Positions 1 through 9,913 of a DNA stretch of 59,973 nt are shown here, piece after piece. The notes under the pieces were generated by a model. It was not told where the DNA came from. It saw only the letters and a program-made list of their open reading frames with translations, and did no database searches. The translations under genes and the position numbers were made by a program. This DNA is from an uncultured Pelagibacteraceae bacterium (GTDB lineage Bacteria; Pseudomonadota; Alphaproteobacteria; Pelagibacterales; Pelagibacteraceae). Within the stretch, counting starts at the first letter, position 1; every line of letters starts with the position of its first letter. The stretch lies in NCBI GenBank assembly GCA_902587095.1, contig CACIJY010000003.1:1-59973 (forward strand). Direction: 5' to 3'.

Positions 1-2
1 AA

Positions 3-1130
3 TGGTTAAGAAGGAACAACAGTAGGGGAAATTTAACTAATCAAAATATTAAATTTCAATTTAATAATGAAATTTTAAACTCTTTATCAAAAACGTTGCT
101 ACCAGTTTATTTATCTAATTATAATTCTTCAAAAACTGATAATGAAAATTCTAGTTGGTCTCTATGGAGCGAAGGAACAATTAGCGTAGGTCGAATAGGT
201 GATACCTCTGTTTCATCCTCAAAAAAAATAAATACTTCAGCAATCACAATAGGTGCAGACAAAAGAGGAAAAGATAACATAATGAGAGGTATTGCATTAA
301 GATTTGGAAGTGATGACGTTGATGTGGGGGACCTTGGAAGTGCATTAAATATGAGTACATTTGGCCTGACTTTTTATGAGACTAAACCTAAAGGAGAAGA
401 AAGATTTACTGATCACTTGTTAGGTTTAAGTTTTATAAATTCTGATTTAATTAATAATAGTGGTTCAACTTCAACTAATGGTGAGAGATCAGGGGAGCAA
501 ATGTATGGCTCTTTTAGTTTAAGAGATACTCTTTCAAAAAATAACTTAAATTTTACACCCAAAATTAAAATAGACTACGGTGTAACACATTTTGCAGAAT
601 ATACGGAAACAGGTGCTGCAGGTTTAAATTTAAAATTTAAAGATCAGTACATTGGAAATTTTATTACCTCAGTTGGTGCTAATATTGATAAAAAATTTGA
701 CTTAAAAAATAAGACCTTTTTACCTTATTTTGATTTTAATTACTCAGCTGATATGAGCCCGTCAACAAAACAAAAATTTTCATATTCATCAAGTGGAGAT
801 AAATACACTTTAGATAACATTAATAATGCCACCCACAGTGTACATACTGGAATAGGTTTCGATTTAAATACAGATAGTGGTTTCAATTTAATGACAAAGT
901 ATACTAGAGACCAAACTACAGGAGGCAGTTACAATGATAATTTTGTAATTGCAGGAGATTATAGATCATCATACAATTCATCTTACACTCTTTCTATTCA
1001 TGAAACTTCAACTGAAATCTCTTATAAAAGTAAGCGTGATAATTTAAATATTGATGTGACTAGTAATTTAGATTTTTTTGCTGAAGACCCTGAGTATGGT
1101 ATTTATTTAAAAGTCTATACTTTAAAATAA
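3..1130 (+). CDS. Outer-membrane beta-barrel / autotransporter-like protein, 3' part only
   Basis: The reading frame is open from the first bases of the window, so the gene begins outside; the TTG at 96 is only an internal codon. The visible ~375 residues are rich in Ser, Asn, Asp, Gly and alternating hydrophobic/aromatic residues (for example WSLWSEGTISVG near the start) and repeat the pattern of amphipathic beta strands separated by polar turns. That is typical of the C-terminal translocator barrel of autotransporters or of another outer-membrane barrel. The protein ends VYTLK, so the usual terminal aromatic residue recognised by the BAM complex is absent, although Tyr lies four residues from the end. 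The stop lies 3 bases from the convergent mrp stop. The barrel class is inferred from composition; the passenger is not in the window. Confidence 0.5.
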   Translation, partial: WLRRNNSRGNLTNQNIKFQFNNEILNSLSKTLLPVYLSNYNSSKTDNENSSWSLWSEGTISVGRIGDTSVSSSKKINTSAITIGADKRGKDNIMRGIALRFGSDDVDVGDLGSALNMSTFGLTFYETKPKGEERFTDHLLGLSFINSDLINNSGSTSTNGERSGEQMYGSFSLRDTLSKNNLNFTPKIKIDYGVTHFAEYTETGAAGLNLKFKDQYIGNFITSVGANIDKKFDLKNKTFLPYFDFNYSADMSPSTKQKFSYSSSGDKYTLDNINNATHSVHTGIGFDLNTDSGFNLMTKYTRDQTTGGSYNDNFVIAGDYRSSYNSSYTLSIHETSTEISYKSKRDNLNIDVTSNLDFFAEDPEYGIYLKVYTLK

Positions 1131-1132
1131 CA

Positions 1133-1930
1133 CTAATTTTCAATAAAAGAAGATTTGATCTTTTTTGCAATATCTAAATAGATTTTAGAAATCTCATTGT
1201 CTGGGTTGCTCTCAACAATTGGCTTTCCTTGATCACCCGACCTACCAACCTCAGGATCAATTGGAATTTCACATAAAAATTCTTTACTAAATTCTTCTGC
1301 AGTTCTTTTAACTCCACCCTCGCCAAAAATAGGATATTTTTTTCCATCTTCTCCTTTAAAAAAAGACATATTATCTACTAGTCCAATAATCTTTACCCCC
1401 AATTTATCAAACATTCTAATTCCTCTTTTAACATCCTGAAGTGCAAGCTCTTGTGGAGTTGAAACTATTATCGCACCATCCATTTCTATTTCTTGTGCAA
1501 ATGTAAGTTGAGTATCACCTGTTCCTGGAGGCATATCTACAATTATAAAATCTAAATTATTCCAACTTACTTTTTGCGCAAAAGTTTTGATAGTACTGGT
1601 TACCATAGGACCTCTCCAAATCATTGGTGTTTGTTCATCAGTTAGAAAACCAATTGACATACATTGAATATCGTATTTAAGAATAGGTTTTAAATTTGAA
1701 CCATCACTGTCTGGTTTTTGATTAATTGAAAAAAGTTTTGGTAATGATGGACCATAGATATCAGCATCTAACAATCCTACTTTGCAACCTAGATTTTTTA
1801 ATGCTAAAGCAAGATTTGTTGCAAATGTAGATTTACCAACACCTCCTTTGGCACTTGAAATCGCAATTGTAAACTTAGTGCCCGAAATTGGGTTTTTGAC
1901 AAAGGTTTTTTTATAAGGTTTTCCTATCAT
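1133..1930 (-). CDS. mrp: Mrp/ApbC/NBP35-family P-loop ATPase, [Fe-S] cluster carrier family
   Basis: 265-residue cytosolic ATPase of the MinD/Mrp superfamily. The deviant Walker A motif KGGVGKST lies at residues 28-35, the switch motif LLDADIYGPS follows near 55, and VDMPPGTGDTQ lies near 130. Family members carry and transfer [4Fe-4S] clusters. The protein is short because it lacks the N-terminal MIP18/DUF59 domain present in many bacterial Mrp proteins. The region after NMSFF, where the family normally has a CxxC cluster ligand pair, reads KGEDGKKYPIFGEGG and has no cysteine; the only cysteines in the protein are isolated. The ATPase assignment is firm, the cluster-carrier role less so. 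The gene is divergent from hflK with 81 bases between them and convergent with the upstream barrel gene. Confidence 0.9.
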   Translation of the reverse strand: MIGKPYKKTFVKNPISGTKFTIAISSAKGGVGKSTFATNLALALKNLGCKVGLLDADIYGPSLPKLFSINQKPDSDGSNLKPILKYDIQCMSIGFLTDEQTPMIWRGPMVTSTIKTFAQKVSWNNLDFIIVDMPPGTGDTQLTFAQEIEMDGAIIVSTPQELALQDVKRGIRMFDKLGVKIIGLVDNMSFFKGEDGKKYPIFGEGGVKRTAEEFSKEFLCEIPIDPEVGRSGDQGKPIVESNPDNEISKIYLDIAKKIKSSFIEN

Positions 1931-1977
1931 TGCTACATTAAGTCCGAATTTTTAAGGGTTCTTTTAACATACTAAAC

Positions 1978-2005
1978 TTGTTTTTCCCAACAAAGACACT
2001 ATATA
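1978..2005 (+). promoter_or_regulatory. Putative promoter of hflK, leaderless spacing
   Basis: TTGTTT (1978-1983), a 16-base spacer, then TATATA (2000-2005), which ends 6 bases before the hflK ATG. TATAAA at 2002-2007 is an alternative. There is no Shine-Dalgarno sequence, so transcription would start at or next to the ATG. Confidence 0.45.
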
Positions 2006-2011
2006 AAGTGC

Positions 2012-3109
2012 ATGGTTGACGATTTTAGAAGTAGAGGTGGTAGCCCATGGGGATCTCCCCCAGGAGGCGGAGGCAATGGTTCAGGAAGAAGAGGCCCGAC
2101 ACCTCCAAACATCGATGAGATAATAAAAAATTTACAAGATAAGATTAATAAATTTTTACCAGGTGGCGCATCTAAAGGTGGAAAGCCATTAGTATTTGGA
2201 ATTTCAATTTTATTGATAATTTATGCTTTAAGCGGTTTATATCGTGTTTTACCAGATGAGCAGGGAGTTGTTTTAAGATTCGGAAAATTTGTTTCTACTA
2301 CTCAACCAGGTTTAAATTATCACATACCTTTCCCAATTGAAAGCGTACTTACTCCAAAGGTAACAAAGGTAAACAGAATCGATATTGGTTTTAGATCAGA
2401 AAGAGATTCAGGATTTAGCTCGGGTGTGGTGGCAGACGTCCCAGAGGAAAGCTTAATGTTAACCGGTGATGAGAATATTGTTAATATAGATTTTTCTGTC
2501 TTCTGGGTAATTAAAGATGCAGGTAAATTTTTATTTAAAATTCAAGATCCAGAAGGAACAGTAAAAGCTGCTGCAGAAACTGCTATGAGAGAAGTTATTG
2601 CTAAAAGTGATATTCAGCCGATTTTAACAGAAGGAAGATCAGTTATTGAGCAAGAAACAGAAACTATTATTCAACAAATTTTAGATGAGTATCAGAGTGG
2701 TATTCAAGTAACACAAGTTCAAACGCAAAAAGCAGACCCACCGGATCAAGTAATTGATGCATTTAGAGATGTTCAAGCAGCAAGAGCAGATATGGAGAGA
2801 TCAAAAAATGAAGCCGAAGCTTACGCGAATGATGTAATACCAAGAGCAAGAGGTGAAGCAGCAAAGATATTACAAGCCGCAGAGGCATATCAAAAGGAAG
2901 TTGTTGCAAAAGCTGAAGGTGAAGCAAGCAGATTTTTATCTATATTTAACGAATATAGAAAAGCTAAAGAGGTAACACAGGAAAGAATGTATTTAGAAAC
3001 AATGGAAAAAGTTTTAGCTGATATTGATAAAGTTATAATAGATAAAGACTCAGGATCAGGAGTTGTTCCATATCTTCCGTTACCTGAACTTAAAAAGAAA
3101 ACTAATTAA
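2012..3109 (+). CDS. hflK: FtsH protease regulatory subunit HflK
   Basis: 365-residue SPFH/band-7 membrane protein that, with HflC, forms the large periplasm-facing complex around the FtsH protease and modulates its turnover of membrane proteins. It has the family's Gly/Pro-rich cytoplasmic N-terminus (residues 1-35), one membrane anchor at about 60-78, a band-7 domain beginning YRVLPDEQGVVLRFGKF, and a long Ala/Glu-rich coiled coil (about 250-320) with the repeated GEA segments of HflK. It heads the run hflK-hflC-DUF2065-htrA-miaA, and hflC starts 2 bases after its stop. No ribosome binding site is visible. The Gly-rich start resembles other HflK N-termini and supports the chosen ATG. Confidence 0.95.
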   Translation: MVDDFRSRGGSPWGSPPGGGGNGSGRRGPTPPNIDEIIKNLQDKINKFLPGGASKGGKPLVFGISILLIIYALSGLYRVLPDEQGVVLRFGKFVSTTQPGLNYHIPFPIESVLTPKVTKVNRIDIGFRSERDSGFSSGVVADVPEESLMLTGDENIVNIDFSVFWVIKDAGKFLFKIQDPEGTVKAAAETAMREVIAKSDIQPILTEGRSVIEQETETIIQQILDEYQSGIQVTQVQTQKADPPDQVIDAFRDVQAARADMERSKNEAEAYANDVIPRARGEAAKILQAAEAYQKEVVAKAEGEASRFLSIFNEYRKAKEVTQERMYLETMEKVLADIDKVIIDKDSGSGVVPYLPLPELKKKTN

Positions 3110-3110
3110 A

Positions 3111-3980
3111 ATGAAAAAATTTGCGTTACCAATAATTCTTGTTTTAGCTTTTACGGCTTTCTTTTCAATTTTTATTGTAAAAGAAGTTAATCAAGCTATC
3201 GTTTTACAGTTTGGTGATCCAAAAAAAATTATTTTAAAACCAGGAATAAATTTTAAATTACCTTTTATCCAAAATGTAGTTTATTTAGACAAAAGAATTT
3301 TAAATTTAGATACACCACCTGAAGAAGTAATTGCATCAGATCAAAAAAGATTAATAGTTGATGCTTTCGCAAGATTCCAGATTATTGATCCATTAAAATT
3401 CTATATATCGGTTGGAAATGAAAGAGTTGCTAGATCAAGATTATCTACAATTATAAATTCAAGAATCAGAAACGTTTTAGGTCAGCAAGAATTACAAACA
3501 CTACTATCACAAGATAGAACGAAACAAATGTCTTTGATACAAGAAGGTGTAAACAATGAAGCTGAAAACTTTGGTATAAAAATAGTTGATGTAAGAATAA
3601 AGAGAGCAGATCTTCCCCAAGCGAATAGTGATGCAATTTATAGAAGAATGCAAACTGAAAGGGAAAGAGAAGCAAAAGAATTCAGAGCCAAAGGAGCAGA
3701 AATGGCAGTTACAATTACGTCTACTGCAGATAAAGAAGTTACAGTAATACTCGCGGATGCAGAAAAAAAATCCCAAATTATGAAGGGTGAAGGAGATGGA
3801 AAAAGAAATAAAATTTTTGCGGATGCATTTGGACAAGACCCACAATTCTTTGCTTTTTATAGAGCAATGCAAGCTTATGAAAAAGCTTTAATAGGTGGTG
3901 AAACTTCTTTAATCCTTTCGCCAGATAGTGAATTTTTCAAATTCTTTGGGGATATAAAAGCTAAACAATTAAATCAGTAA
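3111..3980 (+). CDS. hflC: FtsH protease regulatory subunit HflC
   Basis: 289-residue partner of HflK. One N-terminal membrane anchor (about residues 3-20) is followed by a band-7 domain starting VKEVNQAIVLQFGDP, then a charged helical stretch with EREREAKEFRAKGAE and a C-terminal region with EGDGKRNKIFADAFG, all typical of HflC. A longer open frame runs back to 3063 inside hflK, but the ATG at 3111, directly after the hflK stop, gives the expected short cytoplasmic N-terminus before the anchor, so I place the start there. Translation is probably coupled to hflK, since no Shine-Dalgarno sequence is visible. Confidence 0.95.
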   Translation: MKKFALPIILVLAFTAFFSIFIVKEVNQAIVLQFGDPKKIILKPGINFKLPFIQNVVYLDKRILNLDTPPEEVIASDQKRLIVDAFARFQIIDPLKFYISVGNERVARSRLSTIINSRIRNVLGQQELQTLLSQDRTKQMSLIQEGVNNEAENFGIKIVDVRIKRADLPQANSDAIYRRMQTEREREAKEFRAKGAEMAVTITSTADKEVTVILADAEKKSQIMKGEGDGKRNKIFADAFGQDPQFFAFYRAMQAYEKALIGGETSLILSPDSEFFKFFGDIKAKQLNQ

Positions 3981-3983
3981 AAA

Positions 3984-4172
3984 ATGAGAGAAATAATAGT
4001 CGCTTTTGGACTATTCTTATTTATAGAAGGCGCTTTATATGCCTTATTTCCCTCAAAAATGAGAAATATGTTAGAAAAATTAAAACTGATGAAAGATACC
4101 CAGTTAAGGTTTGGAGGAATAATATTTGCGTTAGTTGGCTTTTTAATCATTTGGTATATGAAAGTTTTATGA
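3984..4172 (+). CDS. DUF2065 (YjeT-like) small inner-membrane protein
   Basis: 62-residue protein with two hydrophobic segments (about 3-21 and 43-59) joined by a short basic loop containing MRNMLEKLK and QLRFGG. Length, topology and position right behind hflC match DUF2065, whose E. coli member YjeT is encoded in the hflK-hflC neighbourhood. Its function is unknown; the conserved linkage suggests an accessory role with HflKC/FtsH. Its stop overlaps the htrA start (ATGA at 4169-4172), implying translational coupling. Confidence 0.85.
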   Translation: MREIIVAFGLFLFIEGALYALFPSKMRNMLEKLKLMKDTQLRFGGIIFALVGFLIIWYMKVL

Positions 4173-5575
4173 AAGTAATACTTAAAAAATATTTTACTTT
4201 GATCTTGTTGTTTTCAATAACAACTATTTTACCAACAAACTCGCAAGATAGACCAGCTTCTTTTGCTGATTTAGCAGAGGAATTAATGCCATCTGTAGTA
4301 AATATTTCAACAACAACTACTATCGTACAAAATACAAACCCTTTTCCGTTTGAATTTCCTCCAGGATCTCCTTTTGGAGATATGTTTAAAGAATTTGGTT
4401 CACCACAAAAAAGGAAAGCCAGCGCCTTAGGTTCAGGTTTTGTAATAGATAGCAATGGAACAGTTATAACAAATAACCATGTAATCAAAGGTGCCGAAGA
4501 TATAGTCGTTAGATTTAGCAATGATAAAGAATATAAAGCAGAAATAGTTGGTGCAGATCCATTGTCAGATGTTGCTGTATTAAAAATTAAATCTAATGAT
4601 AAGTTTCAGCCTGTAAAATTTGGAAATTCTGATAAGGCTAGAATTGGTGACTGGGTTATAGCAATTGGAAATCCATTTGGTTTAGGAGGCACAGTTACCT
4701 CAGGAATAATTTCAGCAAGAAATAGAAATATTGGATTATCAAGATATGAAGATTTCATTCAAACAGATGCATCTATTAATACAGGAAATTCTGGTGGACC
4801 TTTATTTAATATGAATGGAGATGTAATAGGAATAAATACAGCGATACTTGGTCAACAAGGGTCAATTGGAATTGGTTTTGCAATTCCATCTAATAGCGCA
4901 AAACAAGTAATAGATCAATTAATTGAGTTTGGTGAAACAAAAAGAGGTTGGTTAGGTGTCAGAATTCAAAATGTTTCAAAAGAAATAGCAGAAATTGAAA
5001 AATTAGATAAAGCTAGAGGTGCATTGGTTGCAAGTGTTGCGCCAGGAAGTCCTTCAGACAAAGGAGGAATTAAAGACGGGGATATCATATTAGAATTTGA
5101 TGGAAAAAAAATAAACGAAATGCAAGAGTTACCACTAATTGTTGCTCAAACAAAAGTTGGTAAGGTTGTTAAACTTAAAGTTTGGAGAAATAAAAAAGAA
5201 ATAACAAAAACCATTACTCTTGGCAGACTTGAAACCTCAGAAGATTTTAAAGCTGAAACTCCAAACATTCCAAAGATTGAAGTTATAAATGCTTTAAAAA
5301 TCGAAGTTAGACCAACAACAAAAGAAGATATAATTCAAAGACAACTACCACCAAATGTATCAGGTTTAATAATAACTAAAATAGAGCCAGATAGCCCTAT
5401 AAATTATTTAAAAGTAAATGACATAATTGTAGAGGCGGGTAAAAGAAGAATTAAGTCTGCTAATCAATTAAATAATTTAGTTAACACAGCATTAAAGTCA
5501 CAAAATAAAACTATACTAATTGCAATATTTAATAATCAAAATCAAAAAAGATATATTGGTGTAAAATTGGATTAG
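4169..5575 (+). CDS. htrA: Periplasmic serine protease, DegP/HtrA family (Do)
   Basis: 468-residue envelope quality-control protease. An N-terminal signal peptide (about 1-26) precedes a trypsin-like domain whose catalytic triad is visible as His104 (TNNHVIKG), Asp134 (DPLSDVAV) and Ser208 (NTGNSGGP). Two PDZ domains follow, the first around 245-340 (GWLGVRIQNVS, with GDIILEFDGK) and the second at the C-terminus (IEPDSPINYLKVNDIIVEAG). I chose the ATG at 4169, which overlaps the preceding stop as ATGA, over an in-frame TTG 18 bases upstream, because it starts directly at a basic signal-peptide N-region (MKVILKKYF). Its place behind hflKC groups two membrane and periplasm proteolysis functions in one unit. 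Confidence 0.95.
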   Translation: MKVILKKYFTLILLFSITTILPTNSQDRPASFADLAEELMPSVVNISTTTTIVQNTNPFPFEFPPGSPFGDMFKEFGSPQKRKASALGSGFVIDSNGTVITNNHVIKGAEDIVVRFSNDKEYKAEIVGADPLSDVAVLKIKSNDKFQPVKFGNSDKARIGDWVIAIGNPFGLGGTVTSGIISARNRNIGLSRYEDFIQTDASINTGNSGGPLFNMNGDVIGINTAILGQQGSIGIGFAIPSNSAKQVIDQLIEFGETKRGWLGVRIQNVSKEIAEIEKLDKARGALVASVAPGSPSDKGGIKDGDIILEFDGKKINEMQELPLIVAQTKVGKVVKLKVWRNKKEITKTITLGRLETSEDFKAETPNIPKIEVINALKIEVRPTTKEDIIQRQLPPNVSGLIITKIEPDSPINYLKVNDIIVEAGKRRIKSANQLNNLVNTALKSQNKTILIAIFNNQNQKRYIGVKLD

Positions 5576-5576
5576 T

Positions 5577-6488
5577 ATGGACCTGAAGTCCAAAATAATA
5601 TTAATTTCAGGACCCACAGCATCTGGCAAATCTAAATTTGCACTCAAGCTTGCAAAAAAAATTGATGGGGAAATTATCAATGCTGATAGCATGCAAATAT
5701 TTAAAGAAATAAAAATTTTAAATGCAAGACCGAGCACAAAAGATAAATCAAATATTAAACATCACTTATACGGCTTTCTAAGTGTAAAAAAAAATTTTTC
5801 AGTAGGTGATTGGTTAAAAAAATGTCTTACAAAAATTTCAGAAATTAAAAATAGAAGGAAAGTACCAATAATTGTTGGTGGTACCGGCCTTTATTTCAAA
5901 TCTTTAGTAGATGGTTTAGCAAAAATACCAAAAATAAGTAAAAGAAATAGGGATAAAGTAAGAAATTTACAAAAAAAAATAGGTCAAAAAAGTTTTTACA
6001 AAAGGTTAATTAAATTAGACCCTTTATGTAAAAATAATATTAACATTAACGATCAAAATAGATCTCTTAGAGCTTATGAAGTTTATATTCAAACCAATAA
6101 ATCTTTGTATACTTGGTTTAAGAATACAAAAATTCATTTTCAAGATAAGGACTTCGAGAAAATATTTATTGATATTTCTAGAGATGAAGTTTTAAAAAGT
6201 TTATCAAATAGGTTAGAAAGAATGATCAAAGCAGGAGCCATCCAAGAAGTAAAGAGATTTAATAAATTAAAAGTAAAAAAAGCGAATAACTCATTTAAGA
6301 TAATAGGGATAAGAGAAATTAATGAACTGAAACCTGATAAGACCAATTTAAGTCTTATCAAAGAAAAAATTACCATAAAAACCAGGCAATACGCCAAAAG
6401 GCAGATGACTTGGGCAAGAGGCCATATGAAAGACTGGTATAGAATTGCTCCGAACAATCTAAATTCTTATCTAAATAAGATTAGTTAA
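5577..6488 (+). CDS. miaA: tRNA dimethylallyltransferase MiaA
   Basis: 303-residue enzyme that transfers a dimethylallyl group to N6 of A37 in tRNAs reading UNN codons. The P-loop GPTASGKSKFA lies at about residues 12-22, followed by the substrate-binding segment IINADSMQIFKEI, the VGGTGLYFKSL motif near 100, and a C-terminal TRQYAKRQMTWAR motif that contacts tRNA. The length fits the family. The start lies 1 base after the htrA stop, so the two are co-transcribed. In E. coli miaA also lies in the hflX-hflK-hflC neighbourhood, so the linkage is old. Confidence 0.95.
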   Translation: MDLKSKIILISGPTASGKSKFALKLAKKIDGEIINADSMQIFKEIKILNARPSTKDKSNIKHHLYGFLSVKKNFSVGDWLKKCLTKISEIKNRRKVPIIVGGTGLYFKSLVDGLAKIPKISKRNRDKVRNLQKKIGQKSFYKRLIKLDPLCKNNININDQNRSLRAYEVYIQTNKSLYTWFKNTKIHFQDKDFEKIFIDISRDEVLKSLSNRLERMIKAGAIQEVKRFNKLKVKKANNSFKIIGIREINELKPDKTNLSLIKEKITIKTRQYAKRQMTWARGHMKDWYRIAPNNLNSYLNKIS

Positions 6489-6490
6489 AC

Positions 6491-6520
6491 TTGACCAATT
6501 AGCACAACTTCAGCTAGATT
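6491..6520 (+). promoter_or_regulatory. Putative promoter of ilvB, leaderless spacing
   Basis: TTGACC (6491-6496), an 18-base spacer, then TAGATT (6515-6520), ending 6 bases before the ilvB ATG at 6527. No Shine-Dalgarno sequence is present in the 38-base gap after miaA. Confidence 0.5.
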
Positions 6521-6526
6521 GGCTAA

Positions 6527-8293
6527 ATGTCAAAATTATATACAGGTGCAGAAATAGTTTTTAAATGTATGGAGGATCAAAAAGTTGAATTCATTTTTGG
6601 TTATCCTGGTGGCGCCGTATTACCAATTTACGACGAATTAAAAAATCATGATAGCATTAAACATATACTTGCACGACACGAGCAAGGAGCAGGACATGCT
6701 GCTGAAGGTTATGCAAGATCATGTGGAAAACCTGGTGTAGTTTTAGTTACATCTGGTCCTGGTGCAACAAATGTTGTTACAGCTTTAACAGATGCATATA
6801 TGGATTCGATTCCATTAGTTTGTATTTCAGGACAAGTTCCAACACATTTAATAGGTACAGACGCTTTTCAGGAATGTGACACTACAGGAATAACAAGACC
6901 ATGCACTAAACATAATTGGTTAGTAAAAGATGTTAAGGATTTAGCAAAAACAATTCACAAAGCTTTTGAAGTTGCAACAACAGGAAGACCTGGTCCAGTT
7001 TTGGTTGATATACCAAAAGATATTCAATTTCAAAAAGCCAAATATACAAATTTTAAAAAACAAAAAAAACTTAATGGAAAATCAAATAATAGATTTTCGC
7101 AAAAAGATATCGACAAACTTATTGAAATGATGAGTAAAGCAAAACAACCAATATTTTATACAGGTGGTGGTGTGATTAATTCTGGTCCTACTGCGAGTGA
7201 GCAATTAAGAGATTTAGTTTCAATCACTGGTTTTCCAATAACATCAACCCTACAAGGTCTTGGTTCATTCCCAGGAGATGACAATCAGTTTTTAGGTATG
7301 CTCGGTATGCATGGTACATACGAAGCTAATAATGCTATGCACGATTGTGATCTTATGATTAACATTGGTGCAAGATTTGATGATAGGATTACTGGAAAAA
7401 TAGATGAATTCTCTCCTAAATCCAAAAAGGTTCACATAGATATAGATCCATCTTCAATAAATAAAAATGTTAAGGTAGATCTTCCAATTGTAGGCGATGT
7501 CTCAGAAGTAATTTCGTTACTAATAAAGACAATTAAAAAACATAAACCAAATTTTTTGAAGTCTAACAAAGAAAATATTTCAAAATGGTGGGAACAGATT
7601 GGAAAATGGAGATCTGTTAATTCCTTAAACTTTATAAATAGTGACAAAACGATAAAACCACAATTTGCAATTCAAAGACTTTATGAGTTAACCAAGAATA
7701 AAGATACATTTATCACAACTGAAGTTGGTCAGCATCAAATGTGGGCAGCTCAACATTATAAATTTGATAAACCTAATAGATGGATGACATCAGGTGGTCT
7801 TGGTACAATGGGTTATGGTTTACCAGCAGCGGTTGGTGTTCAAATAGCTCATCCTGATAAACTAGTAGTTGATATTGCAGGAGAGGCCTCAGTTCTTATG
7901 ACAATGCAGGAAATGTCCACAGCTGTTCAATATAATTTACCAATAAAGATATTTATTTTAAACAATGAATACATGGGAATGGTAAGACAATGGCAAGAAT
8001 TACTTCACGAAAAAAATTATTCTGAAAGTTATACAGCAGCTCTACCTGACTTTGTTAAACTAGCAGAGGCTTATGGATGTGTTGGAATAAGAGCGAAAAC
8101 TCCTAATGAATTAGATCAAAAAATCCAAGAAATGATTGATGTAAAAAAACCTGTAATATTTGATTGTTTAGTTGATAAAGAAGAAAATTGTTTCCCAATG
8201 ATTCCATCAGGAAAACCTCACAATCAAATGTTATTAGGCCCTAATGATCAAAAAGAAAATAAAATTACAGGAAAAGGAAAAACTTTAGTTTAA
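6527..8293 (+). CDS. ilvB: Acetolactate synthase, large (catalytic) subunit
   Basis: 588-residue ThDP enzyme that condenses pyruvate with pyruvate or 2-oxobutyrate, the first common step of valine, leucine and isoleucine synthesis. The N-terminal ThDP domain has the cofactor-activating Glu52 in ARHEQGAGHAAEGYAR; a central FAD-type domain and a C-terminal pyrophosphate domain follow. In the GDG-NN metal/diphosphate motif the usual Asp is Glu453 (DIAGEASVLM), while the closing Asn pair (479-480, ILNNEY) is intact. It is the first gene of ilvB-ilvH-ilvC, with a 1-base overlap to ilvH. All other signature regions look normal, so I expect an active enzyme. Confidence 0.95.
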   Translation: MSKLYTGAEIVFKCMEDQKVEFIFGYPGGAVLPIYDELKNHDSIKHILARHEQGAGHAAEGYARSCGKPGVVLVTSGPGATNVVTALTDAYMDSIPLVCISGQVPTHLIGTDAFQECDTTGITRPCTKHNWLVKDVKDLAKTIHKAFEVATTGRPGPVLVDIPKDIQFQKAKYTNFKKQKKLNGKSNNRFSQKDIDKLIEMMSKAKQPIFYTGGGVINSGPTASEQLRDLVSITGFPITSTLQGLGSFPGDDNQFLGMLGMHGTYEANNAMHDCDLMINIGARFDDRITGKIDEFSPKSKKVHIDIDPSSINKNVKVDLPIVGDVSEVISLLIKTIKKHKPNFLKSNKENISKWWEQIGKWRSVNSLNFINSDKTIKPQFAIQRLYELTKNKDTFITTEVGQHQMWAAQHYKFDKPNRWMTSGGLGTMGYGLPAAVGVQIAHPDKLVVDIAGEASVLMTMQEMSTAVQYNLPIKIFILNNEYMGMVRQWQELLHEKNYSESYTAALPDFVKLAEAYGCVGIRAKTPNELDQKIQEMIDVKKPVIFDCLVDKEENCFPMIPSGKPHNQMLLGPNDQKENKITGKGKTLV

Positions 8294-8841
8294 TGGCTAA
8301 ATCTAAATCAGCTTATAGCGATCCAGGCAAAAAAGGAAAACTAGATACGCATATAATAGTAGTTTGGGTAGATAATGAGGCTGGAGTTTTAGCTAGAGTA
8401 GTGGGTCTATTCTCTGGCAGAGGATATAATATAGAGTCCTTAGCTGTTGCAGAGGTTGATCCCAAAAGAGGTATATCAAGAATAACTATTGTAACTACTG
8501 GAACACCTCAGGTAATTGAACAGATTAAATTACAATTAGGCAAACTAGTGCCAGTTCACAAAGTTGCGGATTTTATGAGAGGTGACAAAAAAATTATATT
8601 TAAGGAGATGGCTTTATTAAAACTTGTTGGCAATACTTCTAAAAGAAATAAAGCATTAAAAGTTTGCAAAAAATTTAATCCAGTAGTATTAGACAAAACT
8701 CAAAAATCAGTTGTACTTCAAATAACTGCATTAAGAAGAGAAATAGATACTGTGATGGGAGATTTAAAAAAATTTGGATTAGTTAGTGTGTCTAGAACCG
8801 GTGCAGTTGCAATGACAAGAGGATCAGAAATTTTTAAATAA
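8293..8841 (+). CDS. ilvH: Acetolactate synthase, small (regulatory) subunit
   Basis: 182-residue regulatory subunit. An N-terminal ACT domain (about 18-95) with VDNEAGVLARVVGLFSGRG and NIESLAVAEV forms the valine-binding, feedback-control unit; the C-terminal ALS_ss domain contains ALLKLVGNTSKR. Length matches IlvH/IlvN long forms. The start codon shares one base with the ilvB stop codon (TAATG), so the two subunits are translationally coupled. Confidence 0.95.
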   Translation: MAKSKSAYSDPGKKGKLDTHIIVVWVDNEAGVLARVVGLFSGRGYNIESLAVAEVDPKRGISRITIVTTGTPQVIEQIKLQLGKLVPVHKVADFMRGDKKIIFKEMALLKLVGNTSKRNKALKVCKKFNPVVLDKTQKSVVLQITALRREIDTVMGDLKKFGLVSVSRTGAVAMTRGSEIFK

Positions 8842-9876
<1,035 letters not shown>

Positions 9877-9913
9877 AAAATAACATATAAAACCCATAAT
9901 TGACTGTTTTGTT

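Noticed and set aside
3063-3110. Longer hflC start inside hflK.
   Set aside because: It adds 16 residues with no family match; the ATG at 3111 gives the normal HflC N-terminus.
4151-4168. TTG start for htrA 18 bases upstream.
   Set aside because: The ATG at 4169 overlaps the preceding stop as ATGA and starts a standard signal peptide.
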